From: Dyella_D sp052115385
Lineage (GTDB): Bacteria; Pseudomonadota; Gammaproteobacteria; Xanthomonadales; Rhodanobacteraceae
NCBI RefSeq assembly: GCF_052115385.1
Contig: NZ_JBFRGP010000011.1
Span: forward strand, 1 to 64,000
Length of the DNA: 64,000 bases
Direction: 5' to 3'
Shown: positions 34,997 through 43,255 of the stretch, in pieces
Numbering within the stretch: position 1 is the first letter of the stretch
How the letters are laid out: the number at the start of each line of letters is the position of its first letter
Program-made: the position numbers and the translations under genes
The notes under the pieces: model-generated
Databases searched by the model: none
Told to the model about the DNA's origin: nothing
What the model saw: the letters and a program-made list of their open reading frames with translations, nothing else

Positions 34997-35356
34997 CTAT
35001 TGAATCCGCTTTGTCGCCACTGGGTCGTAGAAGCCTTTTGCATGAACCACATAATAAGCTTCGCTTGGCCTAGATTCTGGAGCGCAACAACCAGGCGCGA
35101 TGATCTTGAGCTCTTCCACGCCCCACCAATGCTTGCGCACCCAGGATTGATATTCCTTGGCAGACGCAACCTCGCTGGGCTCTCCCAGAGCCGAATTTAT
35201 CTGGCCGACAGTCATTCGCCGATAATCGAGTCGCCAATCGGACGGAATCTCACCATGCACCTGCTCTAGAACCGCTGGGTATCCAAGACGCCAAGCTCCA
35301 ACCAAGATCAACGTGGCCATCAGAGCAGCAGATGCTTTCTTTGACGTCAATTGCAT
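34997..35356 (-). CDS. Small membrane-anchored or exported protein, second in the array downstream of the RHS gene
   Basis: A 119-residue protein starting at 35356 (MQLTSKKASAALMATLILVG), six bases after GGAG; the ATG two codons upstream overlaps that site. An N-terminal hydrophobic segment is followed by DWRLDYRRMTVGQINSALGEPSEVASAKEYQSW, which has the M-T-x-x-x-I-x-x-x-L-G-E-P pattern of small SmpA/BamE-like or immunity-type domains, then a Cys pair (GCCAPES). No family is certain. AT-rich composition and position suggest an acquired orphan immunity gene. Confidence is in the gene being real, not in a function. Confidence 0.6.
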   Translation of the reverse strand: MQLTSKKASAALMATLILVGAWRLGYPAVLEQVHGEIPSDWRLDYRRMTVGQINSALGEPSEVASAKEYQSWVRKHWWGVEELKIIAPGCCAPESRPSEAYYVVHAKGFYDPVATKRIQ

Positions 35357-35394
35357 GTGCATCTCCTATATACCGGACTCCTTTGCGGGGAATC

Positions 35395-35467
35395 GAAAAA
35401 GGGACAAGAGCACCAAATTAGAGCACCACTTATCCGGATCCGGACGCCGCAGAGCATTTAACATCAC
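35395..35467 (-). repeat. Spacer repeat, copy 2, in the small-gene array
   Basis: Counterpart of 34905-34978, lying between the first and second small genes downstream of the RHS gene. The two copies start 490 bp apart and are in the same orientation. Confidence 0.85.
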
Positions 35468-35528
35468 CTGCCACCTCATCCATAATGCCCTTGCGCGACC
35501 GCAGCGGAGTAGGCGGCAGGAATGGAAT

Positions 35529-35873
35529 TCAGCCAACATCCCTGACAAATGCACGACTTACTTTGCCGTTCGTAAATCTGAGATCGAGGATATAAATCCG
35601 CCTGAGCCCAACGCCTCCATGCCGGATCAGATACTGGATGGTCGCGGCATACCTGGGCAAATCCGACTCTCCCAACAAGGCAATCACTTCGTCTTCGCTC
35701 TTGCCGATCAACACCCGGCTGTCCAGGAGATCCGTGGCGTAAACGTATCTACCGTTACTCTCCGTGCGTTTCCATGCTTCCGGGTCAAACTTCCGCTCGG
35801 GCCACCAGACCCTGTCTCCCATGCAGACAACAGTAATCGCCGTCGTGATGAAAAAAATAAGCCACTTGATCAT
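35529..35873 (-). CDS. Small membrane-anchored protein directly downstream of the RHS gene; candidate cognate immunity protein
   Basis: A 114-residue protein (MIKWLIFFITTAITVVCMGD) with one N-terminal hydrophobic helix. The soluble part is DLLDSRVLIGKSEDEVIALLGESDLPRYAATIQYLIRHGGVGLRRIYILDLRFTNGKVSRAFVRD; the IGKSEDEVIALLGES...Y.I...IYILDLRFTNGKV layout recalls small periplasmic SmpA-like domains. Its ATG lies one base after the RHS stop codon (TAAGATG), so the two should be co-translated. Tight linkage to the toxin-like C-terminus, low GC and envelope targeting all fit a cognate immunity protein. This is an inference; the domain itself is not diagnostic. Confidence 0.7.
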   Translation of the reverse strand: MIKWLIFFITTAITVVCMGDRVWWPERKFDPEAWKRTESNGRYVYATDLLDSRVLIGKSEDEVIALLGESDLPRYAATIQYLIRHGGVGLRRIYILDLRFTNGKVSRAFVRDVG

Positions 35874-35874
35874 C

Positions 35875-38800
35875 TTATCCACCAAGGTAAAGCAGCAGGC
35901 GTTCGTTCCTGACTGCATCCATGCATCGCGCCCGGCAATCCTTGCCATCCATGAGTAGTCCGCATTGCCTCCCGATGACGTTATTGATGTCGTCCATGTC
36001 TTTTTCTCGAGGATCCTGCCCTCGCGCAGCTTCGTTGGACTCATACATGTCGCCGACGATCTTGGCGTTGGCCAGGCCAATATGCTGGGTCATCAGGCAT
36101 GACCAGACACAATGTCGGTAGGCATCTGCGGGCCCGTTATGTCCCCCGAAGAGACCGGAGGATTCGGCAGCCTGGTCGGCCGCAAGGCCATCTCTTCCGA
36201 CACGATATGTATTCACTAGACCTATGGCCCCTATATAGCTGGGCAGATCCATGACGGTATCTAAATCACTCATAAGCCCTTCGCGGTCAGCATGGGCGAG
36301 CGGGTTGTTCAACACGTATCCATAGGTGCTTACGCCCGCCAGCAATCCCAGCGGGTCGCTCTGTACGTAACGCCCACCCAGGAAGTCATAGTCGCGCTGA
36401 CAGTTGTAGTTCAGCCCCGCAACAGGGTCATACCGCTGCCCCGGAAACCGCATATCCAGCACAAAACCCGCACCATCGCGATCCGGGTCTTCATCCGGCG
36501 GCGTACCGCCGAAAACTTCGCCCTTCAAACTCCAGCGCCACACCGCAACATCGCGCACCGGATCGACCACCACCCGTGGCGTGCCGAGATGGTCGCTTTC
36601 CACGTAGTAGGTCTTGCCATCCTGGATCAGCCCCACCGGGTGATCACCCAGCCAGATGACCTGTTGCCGGGAACGGCCGTCCTGGTCGTAATCGCCCAGC
36701 CAGCGCCCGCTTTCGTCGTAGACAGTGACGGTCGCGGTCGCGCCATCGCTCTTGAGCACCCGCTCGCCCTTCGCGTTGTAGGCATAGCGCTGCAGCACGC
36801 TGGCACCTTCTCTTACCTCGGCCATGCGCCCCATCGCGTTGTAGCTGAATTGCCGTTGCCGGCTGTCGTCGGCGATCAGGTTGCCCATCGCATCGTAGGT
36901 GCGCGCCTGGCCCGCGACGGCCGTCAGGCGATGGCTATCTTGGGGATAGACATAGACCTGTTCGCCCCGCGCATCGGCGAAGGCCGTGCGATTGCCCGTG
37001 AGGTCGTAGCGATAACGTTGCAGCACGGTGCCGGTGGGGCCATCGCGGGTTTCGACCAGGCGGTCCAGTGCGTCGTAGGCGAAGCTGAGCTGCGATGTAC
37101 CGCTGGCCGAGGCACTCAGGCGGACGAGTCGGCCATTGGCGTCGTAGCCGAAACTCGCCGCCAAGCCGTCGGTGGCCAGATCCTCCACGCCCGTTGGACG
37201 GCCGTCGGCATCGTAGCGGCGGGTCAGCGTGCGCCCGTTGCCGTAACGCCACTGCACCGCGGGACCGAAGGGCAGATAGGCGGCAGCCGTCACCAGCGGC
37301 TCGCGCATGCCCTTGGCGTTGACGATATCGATAGTCGCGATCCGTCCGTGCTCGTCGTGCGTATAAACCGCGGCATGGCCATCCGGATAGCGCAGGGAAG
37401 CAAGGCGGCCCGCCGGCGTGTAGGTGTAGGCCAGTTCCAGCGTCGTACCGGCCACGATCTGCCGCTTGCGGACGCGCTGGCCGGACGCGTTGTAGCAGTA
37501 GCTCGTACCGCCACTGGCATCGGCGACCCGGCTTAGCCGCCCGACGGCGTAGGTTTCTCCCGCCGGACAGGCCGCATCGGCCTGATCGTAGGCGTAGCGG
37601 ATGGTTTCCCCGGGTGCGCCGTCGAAGCTCATCTCCACCAGCCGCTGCAGCGCGTCGTAGTGCATGCTTCGCGTTTGTCCGCGCGCATCGGTCCGGCGAA
37701 CCACATTCCCGGCGACGTCCACTTCCTGCGCCGTGGCGCCGGTATCCGGACTGCGCTGCCCCGCCAGCTCGCCCAGGCCATTGCGCTCATAGCGGGTCGT
37801 CAATCCGTTCGGATCAGTGACGCTCACCAGCCGATCCTGGCTGTCGTGCTCCTGCACCACCATCGCTTTCACGTCCGCGGCGCCGCCCACCTGCATGACC
37901 ACGCGATCCAGCGCATCGTGCTGGATCCGCCACACCTGCCGCAGCGGCCGGACGACCTGGGTGAGGTTGCCGTTGGCGTCGTATTCGAAGGACGTGCGCT
38001 CGCCATCGGCGCCGATCAGCGTCTTCATGCGCCCCAGCGCATCGAAGGCTCGGGCCAGCGAACGCAGCACTTGCCCGCCATTATCGTGCAGCGTTTCCGC
38101 CGTGACATCGCCGGCGGCATTCAGGGTGTACGCGATACGGCCGCCGGCTGAATCCTGGATGCCGACCAGCCGATGTGCATCGTCATAGGCATAGCTCAGG
38201 CTGACGCCATCGGGATCGGTGCTCTTCACCAGCTGGCCGTTGGCGTTGTAGTCGTAGCGGGTGACGGCATCGGTTGCTCCGTGCACGCGCAGCTCGGCGA
38301 GCCAGCCGCGCGGCGTATAGGCAAGGTCGGTCAACACGCCGTTGGCATCCTTGATCGACAGCGCCCGGCCGGCGCCGTCGTAGCGCAGGACTTCGGTGAC
38401 ATGGCCCAGTGCGTCGGTCACCGTCCACAGGTCGCCTTGCCGATAGGCGCAGTGCACCGGGTCATCGGCGCATCCGTCCGCCGCCCGCTGGCGATAGGCG
38501 TAGCGGGTGAGGTCGGCCACGTCGGTGCGCGGACCATCGATGCTGAGCACACGCCCCGCCTCGTCGTAGGTGTAGCTCCAGCGGCGCAGCGCGGTCACGC
38601 CTGCGCCGCTCTCCGTTTGGGTCAACCGGTTGCCGTGTTCGTCGTAAGCGATGTCCAGCGTACGCGTGGCGCTGGCGTGGTCGCCGGCCGCGCCGGTGGG
38701 CACGAGCTGGATGCGTGTCGGCAAGCGGAAGCGCGCATGCCAGTCGGTAAGGGTGGTGCGCTCCTGCGGCGTACCTTCCGCCTCGATGCGCACACGCTCC

Positions 38801-40464
38801 AGCGAACGGCCGTCGTCGGTATAGCCGTAGGCGGTGGTCTGGCCGTTGTGGTTCTTGCGCGTGAGCAGCCGGCCCTGCCCGTCATAGCCCAGCTCGCTGG
38901 CGGCCCACGGACAACCGGCGCCTGGAGGCTGGGAAACGCGGGTCAGCCGCCGGCGCCCGTGCAATAGCGTGAACCAATACGTCCGGTCCGTATCGCGTGC
39001 GTCGTTCACGAAGCCGACGTCGGTGTAGAAGCGCAGGCTCACGCCGCCCGCGCCACCGGCACCATAGCTGCGCTTGGCGCGGTCGTAGAGGTCGTAGCGA
39101 TAGCTGCCGATGCGTGTACCCAAGGCGTCGATCCTGCCGGTGAGCAGGTGCGGATGCCGGGACGGTCCGCCGAGATACGCCGCTTCGCTGTAGCTATAAC
39201 CCTCGCGGCTGCCGTCGGCATAGCTCGCTTCGACCAGGTCGGCATCCAGGCCTGCCCCGTCGGCTTCGTCGTAGCGGTAGGCCACGGACTCGCCGCCGGG
39301 GCCAGTCACACGAGCGACGCGCCCGGCCTCGTCGTAGCCCAGGCGCAGGGAACGGCCCTGCGCATCGACCACTTCGAGCAGGCGTCCGGCATCGCCGTAG
39401 ACCAGCCGCTGGGTCCGGCCCAGGCGGTCGGCGATCGTACGCAGCAGGCCGGCCGCATCGTAGGTCTCCAGGGTGTCGTCCGCGGCGAAGAAGCGCCAGC
39501 CGCCGCCTTCGTCCGCCGGCACCGCTTCGAGCCGTCCCGGATCGTCCGGCTCGCTTTCGTAACGACCTGCCACCAGACGGTAGTCGCGCACGGCGCCATC
39601 CGGGCGATGCAGCCGGATCGCCGGCTGGTACGCCTGCCGTTCGTGGTCGTAGTACTGCGACGCTTCCAGCGAGTAGTCGTAGGAGCCGCGCCATTGGCTG
39701 CCCAGATAACGGCGCTGTGGCTTGAGCGTCCACTGGCTGCCGTCGTTGCCGGCGCCGCTGTTGTAGGTGCGGGTCCAATGCAGGGGCGAGCGCCCCGCGG
39801 CGGCAATGTCCACCACCACCTGGATCTTGTTGAGCGACAGCAGGTTGATCGGATTGCCGACCAGCGCAGCATCGGTGGCGGAACAGCGGTCGACCAGTCC
39901 GCTGTCGGGCAGCCCCAGGTCCCTGGCGCTGGGAATGGTGTCGCTGGCGCGGCAGGTGTATTCGTCCAGCGCGCTGTACAGCGACGCGTTCTCCTCGCGG
40001 AAGCCGAATTTCATCGCCAGCACGTATCCAGCCGGGCAGCTGCGCGCGACGCGCACGCGGCTGTTGTGTTCCAGGCGAAGGGTGCGGACGGGCACGCCGG
40101 GGCCGTCGGACGAGTAGCGAAACAGCAGGTCGTACTCGATATGCGTCTGGACGTAGCGTTCGTCGGAGAACGGACTCTCCACTTCGCGCGGGTCGGACCA
40201 GCGGCAATCCTTGTAGCTCGATCCGGCGCACCAGCGTGCGACCGCGTCGTCGAGCGCACCGGCGGCATCCCGGTAACGCCGCGGTGGCCCGTCGTAGGTA
40301 CTCAACACCCAGTAACCGTCCGCATAGGGACGGAATGAGGCCGATCCACCCGGGCTTGCCTGCGTTAACCCCGGCAGGTGAGCGAGCGCGATGCTGGCGA
40401 CGGCTGCTCTGGCCAGAATGCGCGCCGCCTGCATCCACGCCCCGGCCGAACGCATCTTGCGCAT
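35875..40464 (-). CDS. RHS-repeat polymorphic toxin-like protein with variable C-terminal tip
   Basis: A 1529-residue exported RHS protein. An N-terminal hydrophobic stretch (ILARAAVASIALAHLPGLTQA) acts as signal peptide, followed by a Cys-containing domain. A DUF6531-like segment is near 205-275 (NPINLLSLNKIQVVVDIAAAG), and several dozen YD repeats follow. The RHS core ends near residue 1398 at NPLAHADREGL, where Asp-Arg-Glu-Gly replaces the usual DPxGL. The tip of about 130 residues lies in AT-richer DNA and contains HNGPADAYRHCVWSCLMT and MDDINNVIGRQCG, resembling the DUF6973-type domain found at the ends of polymorphic toxins (from memory; not checked). The extreme end is Cys-rich (DCRARCMDAVRNERLLLYLGG). 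No VgrG, PAAR or Tc-B/C partner is nearby. Three small envelope-directed genes follow, the first one base away. Confidence 0.88.
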   Translation of the reverse strand: MRKMRSAGAWMQAARILARAAVASIALAHLPGLTQASPGGSASFRPYADGYWVLSTYDGPPRRYRDAAGALDDAVARWCAGSSYKDCRWSDPREVESPFSDERYVQTHIEYDLLFRYSSDGPGVPVRTLRLEHNSRVRVARSCPAGYVLAMKFGFREENASLYSALDEYTCRASDTIPSARDLGLPDSGLVDRCSATDAALVGNPINLLSLNKIQVVVDIAAAGRSPLHWTRTYNSGAGNDGSQWTLKPQRRYLGSQWRGSYDYSLEASQYYDHERQAYQPAIRLHRPDGAVRDYRLVAGRYESEPDDPGRLEAVPADEGGGWRFFAADDTLETYDAAGLLRTIADRLGRTQRLVYGDAGRLLEVVDAQGRSLRLGYDEAGRVARVTGPGGESVAYRYDEADGAGLDADLVEASYADGSREGYSYSEAAYLGGPSRHPHLLTGRIDALGTRIGSYRYDLYDRAKRSYGAGGAGGVSLRFYTDVGFVNDARDTDRTYWFTLLHGRRRLTRVSQPPGAGCPWAASELGYDGQGRLLTRKNHNGQTTAYGYTDDGRSLERVRIEAEGTPQERTTLTDWHARFRLPTRIQLVPTGAAGDHASATRTLDIAYDEHGNRLTQTESGAGVTALRRWSYTYDEAGRVLSIDGPRTDVADLTRYAYRQRAADGCADDPVHCAYRQGDLWTVTDALGHVTEVLRYDGAGRALSIKDANGVLTDLAYTPRGWLAELRVHGATDAVTRYDYNANGQLVKSTDPDGVSLSYAYDDAHRLVGIQDSAGGRIAYTLNAAGDVTAETLHDNGGQVLRSLARAFDALGRMKTLIGADGERTSFEYDANGNLTQVVRPLRQVWRIQHDALDRVVMQVGGAADVKAMVVQEHDSQDRLVSVTDPNGLTTRYERNGLGELAGQRSPDTGATAQEVDVAGNVVRRTDARGQTRSMHYDALQRLVEMSFDGAPGETIRYAYDQADAACPAGETYAVGRLSRVADASGGTSYCYNASGQRVRKRQIVAGTTLELAYTYTPAGRLASLRYPDGHAAVYTHDEHGRIATIDIVNAKGMREPLVTAAAYLPFGPAVQWRYGNGRTLTRRYDADGRPTGVEDLATDGLAASFGYDANGRLVRLSASASGTSQLSFAYDALDRLVETRDGPTGTVLQRYRYDLTGNRTAFADARGEQVYVYPQDSHRLTAVAGQARTYDAMGNLIADDSRQRQFSYNAMGRMAEVREGASVLQRYAYNAKGERVLKSDGATATVTVYDESGRWLGDYDQDGRSRQQVIWLGDHPVGLIQDGKTYYVESDHLGTPRVVVDPVRDVAVWRWSLKGEVFGGTPPDEDPDRDGAGFVLDMRFPGQRYDPVAGLNYNCQRDYDFLGGRYVQSDPLGLLAGVSTYGYVLNNPLAHADREGLMSDLDTVMDLPSYIGAIGLVNTYRVGRDGLAADQAAESSGLFGGHNGPADAYRHCVWSCLMTQHIGLANAKIVGDMYESNEAARGQDPREKDMDDINNVIGRQCGLLMDGKDCRARCMDAVRNERLLLYLGG

Positions 40465-40615
40465 GCCCTGCCCTCCCTCGCGACTGGAAACGAAGCCGCG
40501 ATGCTAGGCAAGTAGGGGCGCCGAACGATATCGGCTAACTCCGATAAACCCAGTCCGCTCGAACATTTCGTACAAATCCAATGCAAATGAGCGGAGAACG
40601 CCAACCGCAGAGCAA

Positions 40616-40643
40616 AGAAAAAGGAGCCCGCAGGCTCCTTTCT
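40616..40643 (-). terminator. Terminator after pilU
   Basis: On the minus strand, AAAGGAGCC and GGCTCCTTT pair around a short loop and are followed by TTTC and TTTG, just past the pilU stop and before the RHS gene. Confidence 0.8.
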
Positions 40644-40664
40644 CACACCGCGTGACCGCCCCGC

Positions 40665-41831
40665 TCAGCGATACAGCATGCCGCCGCCGAACTGGTTGGT
40701 GTCGCGCGACTCTTCCAGCTCCACCCCGTCCAGCCCCTGCGACAGCGTATGCGCGTCGCCGCCCTGGGCCAGCTTGATGCGCAGGCGCACTTCGTTGGAG
40801 CTGTCGGCGTGGCGCAGCGCGTCCTCGTAGGAGATCTCGCCGGCGTGATAGAGCTCGACCAGGCTCTGGTCGAAGGTCTTCATGCCCAGGTTGGTCGATT
40901 CCTTCATCACTTCCTTGAGCTTGTGGATCTCGCCCTGGCGGATGTAGTCCTGCACCAGCGGCGTGCCCAGCAGGACCTCCACCGCCACGCGGCGCGCCTT
41001 GCCGTCCGGGGTCGGAATCAGCTGCTGCGCGACCACGCCCTTGAGGTTCAGCGACAAGTCCATGAACAGCTGCTGCCGGCGGTCTTCCGGGAAGAAGTGC
41101 AGGATGCGGTCCATCGCCTGGTTGGCGTTGTTGGCATGCAGGGTGCACAGGCACAGGTGGCCGGTTTCGGAGAAGTTGATGGCGTGTTCCATCGTCTCGC
41201 GCGTACGCACCTCGCCGATCATGATCACGTCCGGCGCCTGGCGCAGGGTGTTCTTCAGCGCGTTTTCCCAGCTGTCGGTGTCGATGCCCAGTTCGCGCTG
41301 CGTGATGATGCAGCCCTCGTGCTTGTGCACGTATTCGATCGGGTCCTCGATGGTGATGATGTGCCCGGTCGAGTTGGCGTTGCGATAGCCGATCATCGAG
41401 GCCAGCGAGGTCGACTTACCGGTGCCGGTGCCGCCGACGAAGATGATGATGCCGCGCTTGGTCATCGCCAGCTGCTTGATCACCGGCGGCAGGCTCAGTT
41501 CCTCGATGGTGGGGATCTTGGACTCGATCCGGCGCAGCACCATGCCCACGCAGTTGCGCTGGTAGAAGCACGACACGCGGAAGCGGCCCACGCCCTGCGC
41601 CGAGATGGCGAACTGGCATTCGTGGGTCTTCTCGAACTCCTCGCGCTGCGAGGGCGTCATCACGTTGACCACCATGTCGCGCGACTGCTGTGCGGACAGC
41701 GGGCTCTGCGTGATCGGCACGATGCGGCCCTGCACCTTCATCGACGGCGCGACACCGGCCGTGATGAACAGATCCGAGGCCTTCTTGTGGACCATCAGCT
41801 TGAGGAAGGAGGTGAAATCGAAGTCGCTCAT
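40665..41831 (-). CDS. pilU: PilU: PilT-like type IV pilus retraction ATPase
   Basis: A 388-residue hexameric motor ATPase that assists PilT in retracting type IV pili at the inner-membrane base. It carries Walker A GGTGTGKST, the Asp box ITIEDPIEYVH, Walker B VIMIGEVR and the His box LCLCTLHANNANQAMDR. The C-terminal extension ending DTNQFGGGMLYR distinguishes PilU from PilT. The start has GGGAG eight bases upstream. It is 31 bp downstream of pilT on the same strand, forming a pilTU pair, and works with the Pil-Chp system encoded at 4.9-17 kb. Confidence 0.97.
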   Translation of the reverse strand: MSDFDFTSFLKLMVHKKASDLFITAGVAPSMKVQGRIVPITQSPLSAQQSRDMVVNVMTPSQREEFEKTHECQFAISAQGVGRFRVSCFYQRNCVGMVLRRIESKIPTIEELSLPPVIKQLAMTKRGIIIFVGGTGTGKSTSLASMIGYRNANSTGHIITIEDPIEYVHKHEGCIITQRELGIDTDSWENALKNTLRQAPDVIMIGEVRTRETMEHAINFSETGHLCLCTLHANNANQAMDRILHFFPEDRRQQLFMDLSLNLKGVVAQQLIPTPDGKARRVAVEVLLGTPLVQDYIRQGEIHKLKEVMKESTNLGMKTFDQSLVELYHAGEISYEDALRHADSSNEVRLRIKLAQGGDAHTLSQGLDGVELEESRDTNQFGGGMLYR

Positions 41832-41862
41832 GAGCGGTCTCCCACCGAGACGTGGACGGTGA

Positions 41863-42900
41863 TCACTTGAACACTTCCTTGTTCCTGGCGTAAGCAGCGG
41901 CCTGCTGGCGCGTCACCAGGCCGCGCTTGACCAGGTCCTGCAGGTTCTGGTCGAGGGTCTGCATGCCGTACTGCTGGCCGGTCTGGATCGACGAATACAT
42001 CTGCGCCACCTTGTCCTCGCGGATCAGGTTACGGATCGCGGGGATGCCGACCATGATCTCGTGCGCGGCCAGGCGTCCGCCGCCGACCTTCTTCAGCAGC
42101 GACTGCGAGATCACCGCGCGCAGCGATTCGGACAGCATCGAGCGCACCATCGGCTTCTCGCCGGCGGGGAACACGTCGATGATGCGGTCGATGGTCTTGG
42201 CCGCCGAGCTGGTATGCAGGGTGCCGAACACCAGATGCCCGGTTTCCGCGGCGGTCAGCGCCAGGCGGATGGTTTCCAGGTCGCGCAGCTCGCCGACCAG
42301 GATGAAGTCCGGGTCTTCGCGCAGCGCCGAGCGCAGCGCTTCGTTGAAGCCGTGGGTGTCGCGGTGCACCTCGCGCTGGTTGACTAGGCACTTCTGCGAG
42401 GTGTGCACGAATTCGATCGGATCCTCGATGGTGAGGAGGTGGCCGTATTCGTTCTTGTTGATGTGGTCGACCATCGCCGCCAGCGTGGTGGACTTGCCCG
42501 AACCGGTCGGGCCGGTAACCAGGATCAGGCCCTGCGGCTGCTCGATCAGCTCGCGGAAGATGCGCGGGGCGCCCAGGTCTTCCAGGGTCAGCACTTCGGA
42601 CGGAATGGTACGGAACACGCTGCCGGCGCCGCGGTTCTGGTTGAACGCGTTGACGCGGAAGCGGGCCAGGCCGGGGATCTCGAACGAGAAGTCGACCTCG
42701 AGGAATTCCTCGTAATCGCGGCGCTGCTTGTCCGACATGATGTCGTAGATCAGCGCGTGCACCTGCTTGTGCTCCAGCGCCGGGATGTTGATGCGCCTGA
42801 CGTCGCCGTCCACGCGGATCATCGGCGGCAGGCCGGCGGACAGGTGCAAGTCCGACGCCTTGTTCTTCACCGAGAAGGCCAGTAGTTCGGCGATATCCAT
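41863..42900 (-). CDS. pilT: PilT: type IV pilus retraction ATPase
   Basis: A 345-residue motor ATPase that depolymerises pili, giving twitching motility and DNA uptake. It has MDIAELLAFSVKNKASDLHLSAGLPPMIRVDGD at the N-terminus, Walker A GPTGSGKSTTLAAM, Asp box LTIEDPIEFVH, Walker B FILVGELRD and His box LVFGTLHTSSAAKTIDRI. The AIRNLIREDK motif, required for PilT function in Pseudomonas, is near residue 290. It is divergent from proC. The yggS gene that usually separates pilT from proC is not present. Confidence 0.97.
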   Translation of the reverse strand: MDIAELLAFSVKNKASDLHLSAGLPPMIRVDGDVRRINIPALEHKQVHALIYDIMSDKQRRDYEEFLEVDFSFEIPGLARFRVNAFNQNRGAGSVFRTIPSEVLTLEDLGAPRIFRELIEQPQGLILVTGPTGSGKSTTLAAMVDHINKNEYGHLLTIEDPIEFVHTSQKCLVNQREVHRDTHGFNEALRSALREDPDFILVGELRDLETIRLALTAAETGHLVFGTLHTSSAAKTIDRIIDVFPAGEKPMVRSMLSESLRAVISQSLLKKVGGGRLAAHEIMVGIPAIRNLIREDKVAQMYSSIQTGQQYGMQTLDQNLQDLVKRGLVTRQQAAAYARNKEVFK

Positions 42901-43255
42901 GGATTCCCCTTCGAACGTTCACTTTGGGCGGAGCGGCACGGGGAACGGTCGCGGGCGGCCTGGCACGGCCTGAGCGCTGCCACCCTTCGGGTCCCCCTCG
43001 CAGCGGCCCGATACTACTCGCGGCGCGGCGACAGGGGCCAGTCTTTCGGGTGGCCGATGTTTGAAAGTGATAACCGGGTAATGGCGGCGCAGGTTGGGGT
43101 GAGCCCCAGGCGAACCCCAACGGACCTCCAGGGCAGTCCGGCGCATGGGTTTGCCGATGGATGGGACTGGTGGCCGGGTGACGTTTGTTGGGGTTCGCTG
43201 CGCTCACCCCAACCTGCGGTTAAGGTATGTCCCCACCTTCCCCCAAGGAACCCGC
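42901..43255. other. Divergent pilT/proC intergenic region
   Basis: About 355 bp with promoters for both directions. The proC half is occupied by a long palindromic element (43088-43218). No remnant of yggS is recognisable in any frame. Confidence 0.6.
43088..43218. repeat. Palindromic intergenic element, copy a
   Basis: Outer arms CGCAGGTTGGGGTGAG... and ...CTCACCCCAACCTGCG are complementary; the spacer is longer than in other copies (about 70 bp). The inner arm parts do not match fully (CCCAGGCG on the left against CGCTGCG on the right), suggesting a mosaic of two variants. It is the only copy placed between divergent genes. Confidence 0.85.

Noticed and set aside
34721..35554. Short minus-strand frames starting MILNALRR and MLNALRR
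   Set aside because: Both arise from the duplicated ~74-bp spacer; they overlap the better supported small genes and have no good ribosome site, so they are treated as part of the repeat.
43057..43255. Upstream extension of proC in the same frame
   Set aside because: The extension is made by the palindromic element; the ATG at 43256 has a proper ribosome binding site and starts the Rossmann motif.
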